IMG/VR virus record: IMGVR_UViG_3300002144_000477
Coordinates: 106,894 to 170,893 of that record
Origin: a virus
DNA length: 64,000 bases
Direction: 5' to 3' (one strand)
Part shown: piece by piece, positions 8,079-16,178 of the stretch
How positions within the stretch are numbered: the first letter of the stretch is position 1
Layout of the letters: every line of letters starts with the position of its first letter
Notes under the pieces: generated by a model
The model's input: only the letters and a program-made list of their open reading frames with translations
Told to the model about the DNA's origin: nothing
Databases searched by the model: none
Program-made: the position numbers and the translations under genes

Positions 8079-9221
8079 TCATTTAAAAAACTCTATTACA
8101 CTATTTACAATATACTCAACTTCGGGATCTGTTAGCTCGGGATATATAGGCAAACTCAATGTTTGTTGGCATAAGTTGCGCCCTGCTTCGCTAGCAAATC
8201 CATCGTAGTCTGCGTACTCCGGATTAAAGATGTTAGATGCCGCTGACGAATACAATGGGTAATCGGCCAGCGGAGTAGTGTAATGAACTTTAGTCTCGAT
8301 GCCCTGCTCTTTCAAGTGGTCAGCTAAACTATCTCTGTGAAACAAAAATATCGGAAACTTGTGCCATGCACATGTAACATTATCTTCAATTTCAAGTACA
8401 CGCACGTACGGTCTTAGTCTTTCTTGAAAGTATTTAGCAATTTCAGTTCTACGGGCTTGCCACGCATCGAAGTGATGTAGTTTAACTAACAACGATGCCG
8501 CATCAAGTTCGCTTAGTTTACTATTAGTTCCGCTTAGAACATGCCTTGATGTTTTACCGTTATCGCGTAACGACATAGCATTTAAGAACACTTCTTCGTT
8601 GTCGGTTAATAGCATTCCGCCTGACCCGTAGTTGTTTAAGTTCTTCATTGGATCAAAACTTAAACAACTAACATCGCCGAAGCTACCGCTTGGCATATCG
8701 TTGTAGGATGCACCTAAACTTTGTGCGGCATCTTCGATAATCGGCAAAGAATCAATGTTACCAAAAAATTTAGTTAGCAGGTTTATCTTATCGTAGTCTA
8801 CCATGTTACCGTACAGGTTAACGGGCATTAGTGCATTAGTTTGGTATACGCCCAATTGGTCGGGCAAACTAGCTAAATCCATTAGCCCATGCAAGTCGGT
8901 GTCTACAATATACGGTTTATGCCCTGTTTCGTATACGCAGTTAAGTGTAGCAACGAAGCTAACCGCAGGCACCATTATCCTGCTTTTATAAGGTAGTTTA
9001 AGGGCTCTTATTGCAAAAATAAGAGCCTGTGTGCCACTGTTTACAGCTACGGCATACTTACGCTTACAACGGAATGCTAATGCTTCTTCAAGCATTAAAG
9101 TGTAGGCACCATCTAAGTGCCTACCCGAACTCCAAACTTGATCTGCTGTTTCTAGCAGTTCACTTCGTAAGTTTTTGTATTGCCTTTTGGTTCCAGTAAA
9201 CGCTATTAGAGAGCCATTCAT
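8079..9221 (-). CDS. DegT/DnrJ/EryC1 sugar aminotransferase
   Basis: A PLP-dependent nucleotide-sugar aminotransferase of about 380 residues. Motifs: SSGRHLDG near the start, AVNSGTQAL substrate loop, EDAAQSLGA stacking and phosphate-site segment, and SFDPMKNLNNYGSGG with the Schiff-base lysine (about K193). The ATG at 9221 is chosen over an upstream TTG. Even so, the gene overlaps the epimerase by about 60 bases. It probably aminates the keto-sugar made by an epimerase or dehydratase, giving an amino sugar for a glycan. Confidence 0.9.
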   Translation of the reverse strand: MNGSLIAFTGTKRQYKNLRSELLETADQVWSSGRHLDGAYTLMLEEALAFRCKRKYAVAVNSGTQALIFAIRALKLPYKSRIMVPAVSFVATLNCVYETGHKPYIVDTDLHGLMDLASLPDQLGVYQTNALMPVNLYGNMVDYDKINLLTKFFGNIDSLPIIEDAAQSLGASYNDMPSGSFGDVSCLSFDPMKNLNNYGSGGMLLTDNEEVFLNAMSLRDNGKTSRHVLSGTNSKLSELDAASLLVKLHHFDAWQARRTEIAKYFQERLRPYVRVLEIEDNVTCAWHKFPIFLFHRDSLADHLKEQGIETKVHYTTPLADYPLYSSAASNIFNPEYADYDGFASEAGRNLCQQTLSLPIYPELTDPEVEYIVNSVIEFFK

Positions 9222-10170
9222 ATTGTTTTGCGAATCCTTCTTCAATGTCTACTTTAGGGTCAAATCCAAAATCTTCTTTTGCACGAGTAATATCTAATGC
9301 ACCGCGACTTGGGAAATCTGCATGTTTTTCTTTTACAGTAACAGCACCCTTGCCAACTAGTGTAATTGCTAAGTTTGCGGCTTCGAGCAATGTTTTACTA
9401 TGACTCTTAGTAATGTTGTAGGTCTTGTTGACAGCATTTGGGCTTAGTCCTGCAAGGACCATACCTTCAGCGGCATCTTCAACAAAGGTGAAATCTAGTG
9501 TTTCATTTTCTCCGTTGACAGTAAGTTCGCTATTGCCCATTGCAGTAAGCAGAAACTTGCTAATAACACGGTCACTGACATCAAGCGGTCCGTATACGGC
9601 ACTCGGGCGAATGATAGTATACTCTAGGCCATATTTGCGACAGTAGTCTTTAACTAGCATCTCGCCCGTTAGTTTAAGGATGCCGTACTCGCCTTGCGGG
9701 TTTAGATCTGCATCTTCGTTGACATGGTCGTCAAAGTCACCGTAGACCATGCTACTACTGATATAGACAAAACGTTTAACCTCATACTTAACAGACATTT
9801 CTAACAAGTTAAGTAGTCCACCAATCATAGTGTTACTTGAACCACCGGGGTCTGCACCTACTACTTTTTGCCTAGGAGGACTAGCCAGGTGAAATACAAT
9901 GTCTGGGCGCATGAATGCCATAGAGCTATCAACAAACTTTTTGTCAACAATGTCTTTATGTAGGTAGTTGGTGCTAACTAGATTAGGCGGCAATGACATG
10001 ATAACTTTCATACGTTCGCCCAACAGGTACCCAACTTCTTTCATGCTGACAGCACCGTTGTAGTTAGTAAGGTTATCGTAAATACTAACGGGAATTTGAT
10101 GGTCGTTAACTAATTTCTGTACCACGTGGTGACCAATTAATCCTAGTCCACCAGTAACAAGTGCTTTCAT
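9160..10170 (-). CDS. NAD-dependent epimerase/dehydratase (extended SDR)
   Basis: A 336-residue extended short-chain dehydrogenase with the Rossmann loop GGLGLIG near the N-terminus, a FHLAS segment, the catalytic serine in YISSSMVYGD and the YxxxK motif YGILK. Acts on a nucleotide-sugar. Start at ATG 10170 sits on an ATGA overlap with the gene upstream and has a purine-rich site (GGGGA) before it. The aminotransferase follows at once, so the pair probably builds one modified sugar. Confidence 0.9.
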   Translation of the reverse strand: MKALVTGGLGLIGHHVVQKLVNDHQIPVSIYDNLTNYNGAVSMKEVGYLLGERMKVIMSLPPNLVSTNYLHKDIVDKKFVDSSMAFMRPDIVFHLASPPRQKVVGADPGGSSNTMIGGLLNLLEMSVKYEVKRFVYISSSMVYGDFDDHVNEDADLNPQGEYGILKLTGEMLVKDYCRKYGLEYTIIRPSAVYGPLDVSDRVISKFLLTAMGNSELTVNGENETLDFTFVEDAAEGMVLAGLSPNAVNKTYNITKSHSKTLLEAANLAITLVGKGAVTVKEKHADFPSRGALDITRAKEDFGFDPKVDIEEGFAKQYEWLSNSVYWNQKAIQKLTK

Positions 10171-10490
10171 TTTCTGTTTCCCCATTTTAGTTCGTGAAAT
10201 GTGTAATTGACGTCTTCAAGCTCGCCGACAATGGCTATAGTATAGCTATAATTATACGAGTCAACGTCGGTGTAAAAAGTTATCTCTCCAATGGCATTTT
10301 CCATGCACCATTTACCGTGCTCGGACTGTTGCCATTCGTAAATTGGGCCGGCAGCATACAATACCGGATCTTCGCAATCGCCAATTGAAAATTTATGCAT
10401 TATGAGCTTTCGTGTTAACCCATTGGCAAGTTTTGGCATTTGGCGATGACTCCAAATCTTAGACGGCCATTGGTGCTTTAATTGTGCCAT
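10167..10490 (-). CDS. Hypothetical protein, 107 residues
   Basis: No family recognised. The N-terminus is basic and the rest is a beta-rich, aromatic, acidic domain (YAAGPIYEWQQSEHGKWC, then FYTDVDSYNYSYTIAIVGEL). No signal peptide or membrane span. It overlaps ThyA by 32 bases and shares an ATGA with the epimerase, so it lies in the same transcript as the nucleotide and sugar genes. Confidence 0.7.
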   Translation of the reverse strand: MAQLKHQWPSKIWSHRQMPKLANGLTRKLIMHKFSIGDCEDPVLYAAGPIYEWQQSEHGKWCMENAIGEITFYTDVDSYNYSYTIAIVGELEDVNYTFHELKWGNRK

Positions 10491-11370
10491 GGCTTTGGTA
10501 TCCTACTAGCTTAATATCGTCCATTGTGAACTTATTAATGTCTGTGATGTCTGGGTTTAACCAAAGAGTTGGTTCAGGTAATGGTTCACGTGTTAATTGT
10601 TCTTTTACCTGTTCAATATGATTTAAGTAGATGTGTGCATCGCCGAGAACGTGAACGAACTCACCGACCTTAAGGCCGCACACTTGAGCTATCATCGCCG
10701 TTAAGAGGGAGTAGCTAGCGATATTAAATGGGACTCCTAAAAACATATCACAACTTCTTTGATACATTTGGCAAGACAGTTTATTATCTTGACTAACGTA
10801 AAACTGTGCAAACATATGACAAGGCGGTAAAGCCATTTGGTCTAGTTCACCAGGGTTCCAAGCACTTAATATATGTCGACGTCCATATGGATCTATTTTA
10901 ATTCCGTTAATTAAGTCTGCTAGCTGATCAGTTTCTTTGATGTGTATAGAGCCACCGCGATTGTAGTAGTTGCCGAAATCGTCTCTAAAAATTTCTTTAC
11001 TGTGAATAATAGGAGTCTGCCACTTGCGCCATTGCACACCATACACACGACCTAGGTCGCCTTCAGACTTAGCGTTAGGTTTCCAGTATGGTGCTAGTGC
11101 ATTAGGAGTCCAGATAGTTACTGTGCCTTCGCTAGTACCGTGGGTAATCTCAGCAAGACGTCGTTCGTTACCACTGCCTTCGATGAACCACAATAGCTCA
11201 CCAGTGAGCGCCTTCCATGCTAGTTTTTTAGTTGTTACCGCAGGAAATGATTCTTCTAAATTATATCGTTGTTGCATACCGAACAGACTGATAGTACCAG
11301 TTCCTGTGCGGTCGCCGCGAACGGAACCTTTATCAAGTACTTCTTTTAATGCGTTTAAATAAGTTTTCAT
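10459..11370 (-). CDS. thyA: Thymidylate synthase ThyA
   Basis: A 303-residue thymidylate synthase that methylates dUMP to dTMP with methylenetetrahydrofolate. Motifs: RGDRTGTGT near the start, the catalytic cysteine in LPPCHMFAQFYV, YQRSCDMFLGVPFNIASY, and the C-terminal GTIKAPMAV closing segment. The Asn in GVPFNIASY is the dUMP-selecting residue; dCMP hydroxymethylases carry Asp there, so this is a normal dUMP enzyme. It overlaps DHFR by 38 bases, and the two form the usual phage dTMP cycle. Confidence 0.95.
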   Translation of the reverse strand: MKTYLNALKEVLDKGSVRGDRTGTGTISLFGMQQRYNLEESFPAVTTKKLAWKALTGELLWFIEGSGNERRLAEITHGTSEGTVTIWTPNALAPYWKPNAKSEGDLGRVYGVQWRKWQTPIIHSKEIFRDDFGNYYNRGGSIHIKETDQLADLINGIKIDPYGRRHILSAWNPGELDQMALPPCHMFAQFYVSQDNKLSCQMYQRSCDMFLGVPFNIASYSLLTAMIAQVCGLKVGEFVHVLGDAHIYLNHIEQVKEQLTREPLPEPTLWLNPDITDINKFTMDDIKLVGYQSHGTIKAPMAV

Positions 11371-11848
11371 ATTTTACAAATGTTGCCTTGGAGTCTGGAC
11401 TAGCACTGCATGTAACTGGATGCATTCCTAGTAGTAGTTCTTTTATATCAATTCTAACATCTATTTTATACGAACCCTTGACATGTGTCAAGTAACATCT
11501 GTCCAATACATCTTTAGCGGCAAGAACAATTTTAGGCCCACCGATAACAAATATCTGCTTAGTAGGATTAGCCTGTTCTAAAGTTAACAGTTCATCACCT
11601 AGGTTATCGCCGTAAAGTGGTCTAGCATATACTCCTAACGTAGAAACTCTGTTAGTAACTACGTAACAAGTGCGCCCGCTCAATGGCTTAGGAAACTTAT
11701 TGTCGTCCCATGTATTTCTACCCATAACAACAATGTTGTTCATGGTTAGTTTTTTAAAAAATTGTAGATCTTCGGGAAGGTGCCAAGGGAGGGAACCTTG
11801 GTATCCCATCCCTCCCCGGCTGTCTACTGCTAATAATGCAGAAATCAT
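11333..11848 (-). CDS. folA: Dihydrofolate reductase
   Basis: A 171-residue DHFR that regenerates tetrahydrofolate used up by ThyA. It has the N-terminal strand ISALLAVDSRGGMGYQGSLPW with the Met20-like loop, the acidic HLPEDLQFFKKLT helix (substrate carboxylate), VVMGRNTW and the FVIGGPKI cofactor motif. The length is normal for the family. The ATG abuts the end of the 126-residue gene upstream and the end overlaps thyA, implying coupled translation. Confidence 0.95.
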   Translation of the reverse strand: MISALLAVDSRGGMGYQGSLPWHLPEDLQFFKKLTMNNIVVMGRNTWDDNKFPKPLSGRTCYVVTNRVSTLGVYARPLYGDNLGDELLTLEQANPTKQIFVIGGPKIVLAAKDVLDRCYLTHVKGSYKIDVRIDIKELLLGMHPVTCSASPDSKATFVKYENLFKRIKRST

Positions 11849-12225
11849 TTTAAATTTCTAAGTATTTCGTCGGTAAGTGGTTGAACTGTATCAGCTACAT
11901 AATCGAGGTTAATGTAAAAATCTACATCATCGATTATGTGATCAAGCGCTTCAAGTCTACTATTAATCATTAGCTCAACATCGTCTGGGTGAAGTCCTTG
12001 ATCTACTAACAATTCAATCACGTCAATACGTACAATGGTGCCATCCTTAAGATTAACATCTAACCCTTCCAGGCAATGTACCGGCACTTGCGACTTATCG
12101 ACGTCTCCTAAAATCTTCTCCCAGACTTCCTTCTTTGTTATCTTAAGCCGTTTGCCCCGCCTTGGTCCGGCCGGTTTTTTCGGTTCTTGTTTTTTTGCTG
12201 GCATTTGATAAACCTTTGGCTTCAT
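11845..12225 (-). CDS. Hypothetical protein with basic N-terminus, 126 residues
   Basis: A Lys/Pro-rich start (KKQEPKKPAGPRRGKR) leads into an acidic helical domain with several D/E-rich stretches (DDVELMINSR, IIDDVDFYINLDYV). No family recognised. The first 83 bases lie inside the end of the next gene upstream, and an internal Met8 is an alternative start. Ends on an ATGA overlap with DHFR, so it is in the nucleotide-metabolism transcript. Confidence 0.65.
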   Translation of the reverse strand: MKPKVYQMPAKKQEPKKPAGPRRGKRLKITKKEVWEKILGDVDKSQVPVHCLEGLDVNLKDGTIVRIDVIELLVDQGLHPDDVELMINSRLEALDHIIDDVDFYINLDYVADTVQPLTDEILRNLK

Positions 12226-12808
12226 CTTTTAGTCGTTTTGCCTCAGCCAGTAGGCCCTTTGCTTGGGCTTCCATGTCAGTGGCTTGTTTAGTTAATCCTT
12301 GTGCGATATCTGAATCAGATAACACGCTGTCCTGTGGCGCCACTATAGCCTCAGTAACAACAGGTGGTTCTCCAACATCGCGCCCTCTAGTAAACGGGGT
12401 AGCTGACATGCCAGCGTTAGCATCCATATCGGCAGCACGTTTAGCGGCAGCATTACCAGCTGCCATGTCTTTAAGAATTTTATTAACTTCGTCTAGACGT
12501 TGCCTAGTTTTGCTATTAGGAGTTAGCAACACTTGATTGTTAGGCACTTTCTTAATTCGATGTTCGCTATGCAAGACATCTAAGATTCGACGACCATCGC
12601 TCATTGTAGTACGGTGCAATACATCGGCTAAGTCGATTGTATTTTGTGCCAGCACACCTTCAACAGTTCGCATTAACTCGTCATGCACCAATTGCGGGAG
12701 CTCGTCGCTGTATGTGATCAATGCCATCCAGTCCTCGTCTGGCACTTCTCGGAATAGTACAATACATCTACGTTGGTTATGTATTGCAACATGTTTTGTG
12801 AAACTCAT
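12143..12808 (-). CDS. Hypothetical protein with Ala/Lys-rich helical tail, 221 residues
   Basis: The N-terminal ~80 residues form a compact domain (HNQRRCIVLFREVPDEDWMALITYSDELP). The centre and C-terminus are helical and low-complexity, ending in repeated KxLxxEAKxLxxEA heptad-like units that should form a coiled coil. No family recognised. A good ribosome site (AAAGGAG) precedes ATG 12808. Its end overlaps the next gene by 83 bases, which is unusually long and may mean that one of the two starts is wrong. Confidence 0.7.
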   Translation of the reverse strand: MSFTKHVAIHNQRRCIVLFREVPDEDWMALITYSDELPQLVHDELMRTVEGVLAQNTIDLADVLHRTTMSDGRRILDVLHSEHRIKKVPNNQVLLTPNSKTRQRLDEVNKILKDMAAGNAAAKRAADMDANAGMSATPFTRGRDVGEPPVVTEAIVAPQDSVLSDSDIAQGLTKQATDMEAQAKGLLAEAKRLKDEAKGLSNASKKTRTEKTGRTKAGQTA

Positions 12809-12819
12809 TTTGCTCTCCT

Positions 12820-13080
12820 TTATGCTTCTAGCGAAGCAGTTTCTTCTGGTGTTTCGGCATTTGCTGTTTCGGCATTTGCTGTTTCGCGAGTGATAGCACC
12901 GCTTGCTTCCAGGAATGCTAATAGTCGATCGTGCAAGCCGCCAATGTTAACCATCTCGTCTGCACGGAACGCACCACGCTTTGCACATACTTGCACAGTT
13001 TGCAACATTAGCAACAAATCGGTAATACCCAATCCGACGGGTGCGGCTGCCGCTTCAGTTGTTTGTTCTACTTCACTCAT
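12820..13080 (-). CDS. Hypothetical protein, 86 residues
   Basis: A short helical protein (ITDLLLMLQTVQVCAKRGAFRADEMV) with a repeated C-terminal TANAETANAET tract encoded by a short direct DNA repeat near 12860-12890. AAGGAG lies just upstream of ATG 13080. No family recognised. It is the first gene of a run reading leftward into DHFR and ThyA, so it may be controlled by the AT-rich leader at 13085-13160. Confidence 0.7.
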   Translation of the reverse strand: MSEVEQTTEAAAAPVGLGITDLLLMLQTVQVCAKRGAFRADEMVNIGGLHDRLLAFLEASGAITRETANAETANAETPEETASLEA

Positions 13081-13160
13081 TAATAAAAACTCCTTATTGG
13101 TGTTGTAATATATAGTTATATTTAAACTATAATACTCTGATTAAAAAATTATTTTTTGGA

Positions 13161-13460
13161 CTAAAACCATTCGTTAGATGGTTGATTTATTTGATTTAGC
13201 ATAAGCGAGAAGTAAGTAGCTTCGCTATGCTCTTCAAATGCAACAGTAGAAAGTATGTCAAGTTTACGCTCAACACCGGATCGTACTTGAGTATCTCCAA
13301 TCCAATAACGACCTTCTAAATTCTCATATACCCAATTACTGATGTCGAGTTCGGACGCATTTTTACTAAATGAAACAGGCATAAAGTGAGGAGGGCAATG
13401 CGTAACTACCCTCCTTGTACCCGATATGTTAAACCAATTTGGCTCAAGCAGTTTAAGCAT
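13161..13460 (-). CDS. Hypothetical protein, 99 residues
   Basis: No recognised domain. The protein is small and mixed alpha/beta, with an aromatic-rich start (LLEPNWFNISGTRRVV) and a tail ending in NEWF. No signal peptide. It overlaps the end of the upstream 101-residue gene by 8 bases. The hydrolase gene, that gene and this one form a short leftward operon probably driven from the promoter at 14667. Confidence 0.65.
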   Translation of the reverse strand: MLKLLEPNWFNISGTRRVVTHCPPHFMPVSFSKNASELDISNWVYENLEGRYWIGDTQVRSGVERKLDILSTVAFEEHSEATYFSLMLNQINQPSNEWF

Positions 13461-13758
13461 TTACCGAATCTTGTTTGTTTGTTACCAGCACAATTTTAAT
13501 TGGATCCTTGTCAACTTGCACAGGCATAATCTTAGTCTTTAGCACTTGCTCGGCACTGTCTTTAAAACTGTTAATTAGGTTCAACTGATTCATAGCAACT
13601 GCAATTTCAATACTGCGAGCCAAATCTTCTAGTACATGCTCGAGTGCTTTAATACGATCCACTGCTTCTTCTAGCGTTGCAGGCAAGTTAAGCCACGCAT
13701 TATTATCTGAATCAATCTCTACATTCTCACTAGTAGCATTAACTACGATATCAGTCAT
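13453..13758 (-). CDS. Hypothetical helical protein, 101 residues
   Basis: A predicted coiled-coil/helical protein: LPATLEEAVDRIKALEHVLEDLARSIEIA in the middle, with an acidic N-terminus and a basic end. No family recognised. Its start lies in the stop of the hydrolase gene, suggesting coupled translation. It could be an oligomerisation or scaffold-type accessory, but nothing in the sequence fixes a role. Confidence 0.65.
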   Translation of the reverse strand: MTDIVVNATSENVEIDSDNNAWLNLPATLEEAVDRIKALEHVLEDLARSIEIAVAMNQLNLINSFKDSAEQVLKTKIMPVQVDKDPIKIVLVTNKQDSVNA

Positions 13759-14627
13759 TTAGTAACTCCTTGTTCTATAATTTTACGCATAAACTTTAGT
13801 GCGTCGTTGTAACTAGTTGCAGTAATTTCTTCGTCATAAATGTATGTTTCGCGCCCGTAGTATGTAGACTTCGAAAACCCGTTCAACCCACGACAGTCCC
13901 AGCAGTGTGATGCACCTTCGTAATCAATAAACTCGCTCAATGGCTGTTTAGATTTAATTTTGTTGTACAGCCGTGATACGCATCCAGTTCCGCGCTCAAC
14001 ATCGTTAGTGCCGCTCATCCAAATAATAGGGCGAGCAATGTCCGTTGACAACCAGGTATTATCAGTATATGAACACCCACCATAAAATGCAACTGCGGCA
14101 ACTGGAATGACATAGCCTTTTTCTTTAGCTTCTTCAATGATAAAATCTTGCAAGCCCATTGCAGATACCATTGCGCCAAGGCTTGTACCCGAAGTGAAAA
14201 TCATATTGGGATTAACACCTGGGACTTTGGCCAACTCAGTTGCGGCTACATACATATCCTTAACAAGGCGTTCTTCGCCTAGTGGCTTGTCCTTGCCGCA
14301 ATTTCTGCGAGGGCGACCTTGACCTGAAAAATCGGAAATAGCAACAGTATATCCTTCTTTTAGCATAGCCTTCACTAATCGCATAACATCAGTATCATTA
14401 CGCTGATGGATGCCTGCGCACGATGGCAAAAAGACTACCCCGGCACCATTCTGTTTTTCGGGCAAGTAAATCGGTGCACCATATGGCTCGCCGATTTCGG
14501 TAGTAGGTTGTTTAAACTTTAGATCTTCGTAGCCGTTGTCTTTAATGTAAGAGCGGCTCCATGCCATAGCAGAGCTAGCTACTAGAGACAAACTTACAAT
14601 AACGGTTGCAGTTCTTAAAAATTTCAT
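13755..14627 (-). CDS. Secreted alpha/beta hydrolase (dienelactone hydrolase-like)
   Basis: A 290-residue protein with a clear signal peptide (MKFLRTATVIVSLSLVASSAMA), so it is exported. The alpha/beta hydrolase triad is visible: nucleophile Ser in TSGTSLGAM, Asp in MSGTNDVE, His in GASHCWD. Several cysteines could pair in the periplasm. ATG 14627 is preceded by AGGAG; an apparent N-terminal extension upstream is promoter sequence. An exported hydrolase in a phage may act on a host-envelope ester or polymer; the substrate is unknown. Confidence 0.8.
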   Translation of the reverse strand: MKFLRTATVIVSLSLVASSAMAWSRSYIKDNGYEDLKFKQPTTEIGEPYGAPIYLPEKQNGAGVVFLPSCAGIHQRNDTDVMRLVKAMLKEGYTVAISDFSGQGRPRRNCGKDKPLGEERLVKDMYVAATELAKVPGVNPNMIFTSGTSLGAMVSAMGLQDFIIEEAKEKGYVIPVAAVAFYGGCSYTDNTWLSTDIARPIIWMSGTNDVERGTGCVSRLYNKIKSKQPLSEFIDYEGASHCWDCRGLNGFSKSTYYGRETYIYDEEITATSYNDALKFMRKIIEQGVTK

Positions 14628-14666
14628 GATAACTCCTGTGTGTATGTGTTGCTGTCTATGTATACT

Positions 14667-14695
14667 ATTATACAGATCACCAACCAAAAGGTCAA
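14667..14695 (-). promoter_or_regulatory. Sigma70-like promoter for the hydrolase operon
   Basis: TTGACC at 14690-14695 and TATAAT at 14667-14672 (minus strand) with a 17-base spacer. The promoter plus leader is almost identical to the one at 18241-18269. Confidence 0.85.
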
Positions 14696-14765
14696 CCGAA
14701 ATATAACACTTTTTCCAGAATTCTACAAAAAGATCACCGGAAAAAGTGTGGTTTTATTGCAACAA

Positions 14766-16028
14766 TTAGCGTTTAGCTACTTCTTCTTCGTAATGTGCCC
14801 AAATACCAAACGGTGGCTCAGCAGTTGGATTACCTTTAATAACAAACACTGTATCGCAGTAATTTGCGTCACCCCAGCTATTCCATGGATAACCATCTGT
14901 GAACATGATAAACTTCTTGGGTTCAATCCCATGCTCTTTCATGTATGTCCAGTTAGCGTCGAAGTCGGTGCCACCGCCGCCCTCAGGGTGATATTCAGTG
15001 ATGTCTTGCATATTGTCCGAAGTAAACTCTTGTTCGTTGTATACCTCGGTATCAAAGCTCCATACACGAATTTTATATTCGTCGTATTGTTGCATAATGC
15101 CCTGGATCTCGCCAAGGAAGTCTTTGATATCCTGTTCGCCAATTGACCCAGATGTGTCAACTGCAACGCAAACATCAATTTGAGTTCCCGGAATACTGCC
15201 CGGCATAATAGCATCGGTGTGCCATCCTTTACGACTTGGACGAGTCCAAGTAAAATCGTTTTTAACAGTACTTTGAATTTGTTGGTCAATCAAATCACGC
15301 CAGTTAATAACCGGGCGAGTCAGATCTTTAATAAGACGTCGGACTCCAGCTGGCAACTGCCCAGCTTCGGCACTCTTTGCGGCATTTAGCATAGCCTCTT
15401 TAATTTCGTCCCTCACTGCACGCCGCTCTTCTTCGGACATGGTAGGGCGTTTGCCTTTTCCGTCTTTGCTATCACCATCACCATCACCGTCACCATCACC
15501 ATCAAGGTGTTCGTCTAACAGTTGGTCAAGAAGCTCTGCAATTTCTTGCTGGTCGGCATTCTCTAATAAGTCGTCGTATACTTCTTCAGCGGACCAGCCG
15601 CGGTATTTTGGACTATACAGGATAGGTACTGAAACAATTCGATCGCCGATATTTTGATCTAGCAAGTCAGAGTTAACGCAGTAGTCTGCCGCAATGTTAA
15701 AAATCTTCGGGTCACGTTCAGCACGGCGCCCAACATGATCGTATACACAATGCAATACTTCGTGCCCAAACAAAAACTCAAGTTGTCGCAACGGCAACGA
15801 TGTTACAAATTTACTATTGTAATAGAATTTGCGTCCGTCTGTAGCGGCAGTTGGGCACCAATCGTCTGCATTAACTAATTGCAATCGTGTAGCCAAATTG
15901 CCAAAAAACGGCGCACGTAGTAGCAAGCCGACTCGAGCAGTAACAAGAGCTTCGACAGCCTTAGCGTCAACTACAGGATCTGTATTTGATGTATTTTTTG
16001 ATTTCTCAGCAAGAGTAGTATCAGTCAC
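14766..16028 (-). CDS. VWA-domain protein with metallopeptidase-like N-terminus (DUF2201 type)
   Basis: A 420-residue partner of the MoxR ATPase upstream. The N-terminal half has FGHEVLHCVYDH, with an HExxH zinc motif at about 89-93, as in the DUF2201 metallopeptidase-like domain. An Asp/Gly-rich linker encoded by short GATGGT-type repeats (15470-15510) follows. The C-terminal VWA domain carries the MIDAS motif DTSGS (about 290) and a later FTDG. MoxR/VWA pairs act as chaperone-like machines, loading metals or remodelling complexes. It has its own promoter at 16058. The target in a phage is unknown. Confidence 0.85.
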   Translation of the reverse strand: MTDTTLAEKSKNTSNTDPVVDAKAVEALVTARVGLLLRAPFFGNLATRLQLVNADDWCPTAATDGRKFYYNSKFVTSLPLRQLEFLFGHEVLHCVYDHVGRRAERDPKIFNIAADYCVNSDLLDQNIGDRIVSVPILYSPKYRGWSAEEVYDDLLENADQQEIAELLDQLLDEHLDGDGDGDGDGDSKDGKGKRPTMSEEERRAVRDEIKEAMLNAAKSAEAGQLPAGVRRLIKDLTRPVINWRDLIDQQIQSTVKNDFTWTRPSRKGWHTDAIMPGSIPGTQIDVCVAVDTSGSIGEQDIKDFLGEIQGIMQQYDEYKIRVWSFDTEVYNEQEFTSDNMQDITEYHPEGGGGTDFDANWTYMKEHGIEPKKFIMFTDGYPWNSWGDANYCDTVFVIKGNPTAEPPFGIWAHYEEEVAKR

Positions 16029-16057
16029 GGGCTTCTCCTTTTGTACAGTATTTAACT

Positions 16058-16086
16058 ATTATACAGTTAACATCTCAATTAGTCAA
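16058..16086 (-). promoter_or_regulatory. Sigma70-like promoter for the VWA gene
   Basis: TTGACT at 16081-16086 and TATAAT at 16058-16063 on the minus strand, 17-base spacer. AAGGAG follows just before ATG 16028. Confidence 0.85.
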
Positions 16087-16107
16087 CCTAAATTTAGCTA
16101 AAGTATG

Positions 16108-16167
16108 CACGGGCAGTCTAATAAAGTTGGGGGACTTACGGAATAAATCCCGCCCCCATCGCCCGTG
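16108..16167 (-). ncRNA. Nested stem-loop RNA element between the MoxR and VWA genes
   Basis: Three nested complementary pairs: CACGGGC (16108-16114) with GCCCGTG (16161-16167), GGGGG (16129-16133) with CCCCC (16153-16157), and CGG (16139-16141) with CCG (16150-16152). There is no T-run on either side, so this is not a plain terminator. It lies just after the MoxR stop and before the VWA promoter. It may be an mRNA 3' stabiliser, a processing site or a small RNA; the type given here is tentative. Confidence 0.45.
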
Positions 16168-16178
16168 ACAGCGAACTA

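Noticed and set aside
10459-11370. ThyA homologue as a dCMP hydroxymethylase for cytosine modification, with the carbamoyltransferase acting on DNA
   Set aside because: The substrate-selecting residue in GVPFNIASY is Asn, as in dUMP-specific thymidylate synthase, and the C-terminal GTIKAPMAV is normal.
13085-13160. Promoter in the AT-rich gap before the 86-residue gene
   Set aside because: TATAGT-like stretches are present but no -35 box lies at a proper distance, so it was not listed as a promoter.
16108-16167. Stem-loop as an intrinsic terminator
   Set aside because: No T-run follows the stem on either strand, and the helix is interrupted by large internal loops.
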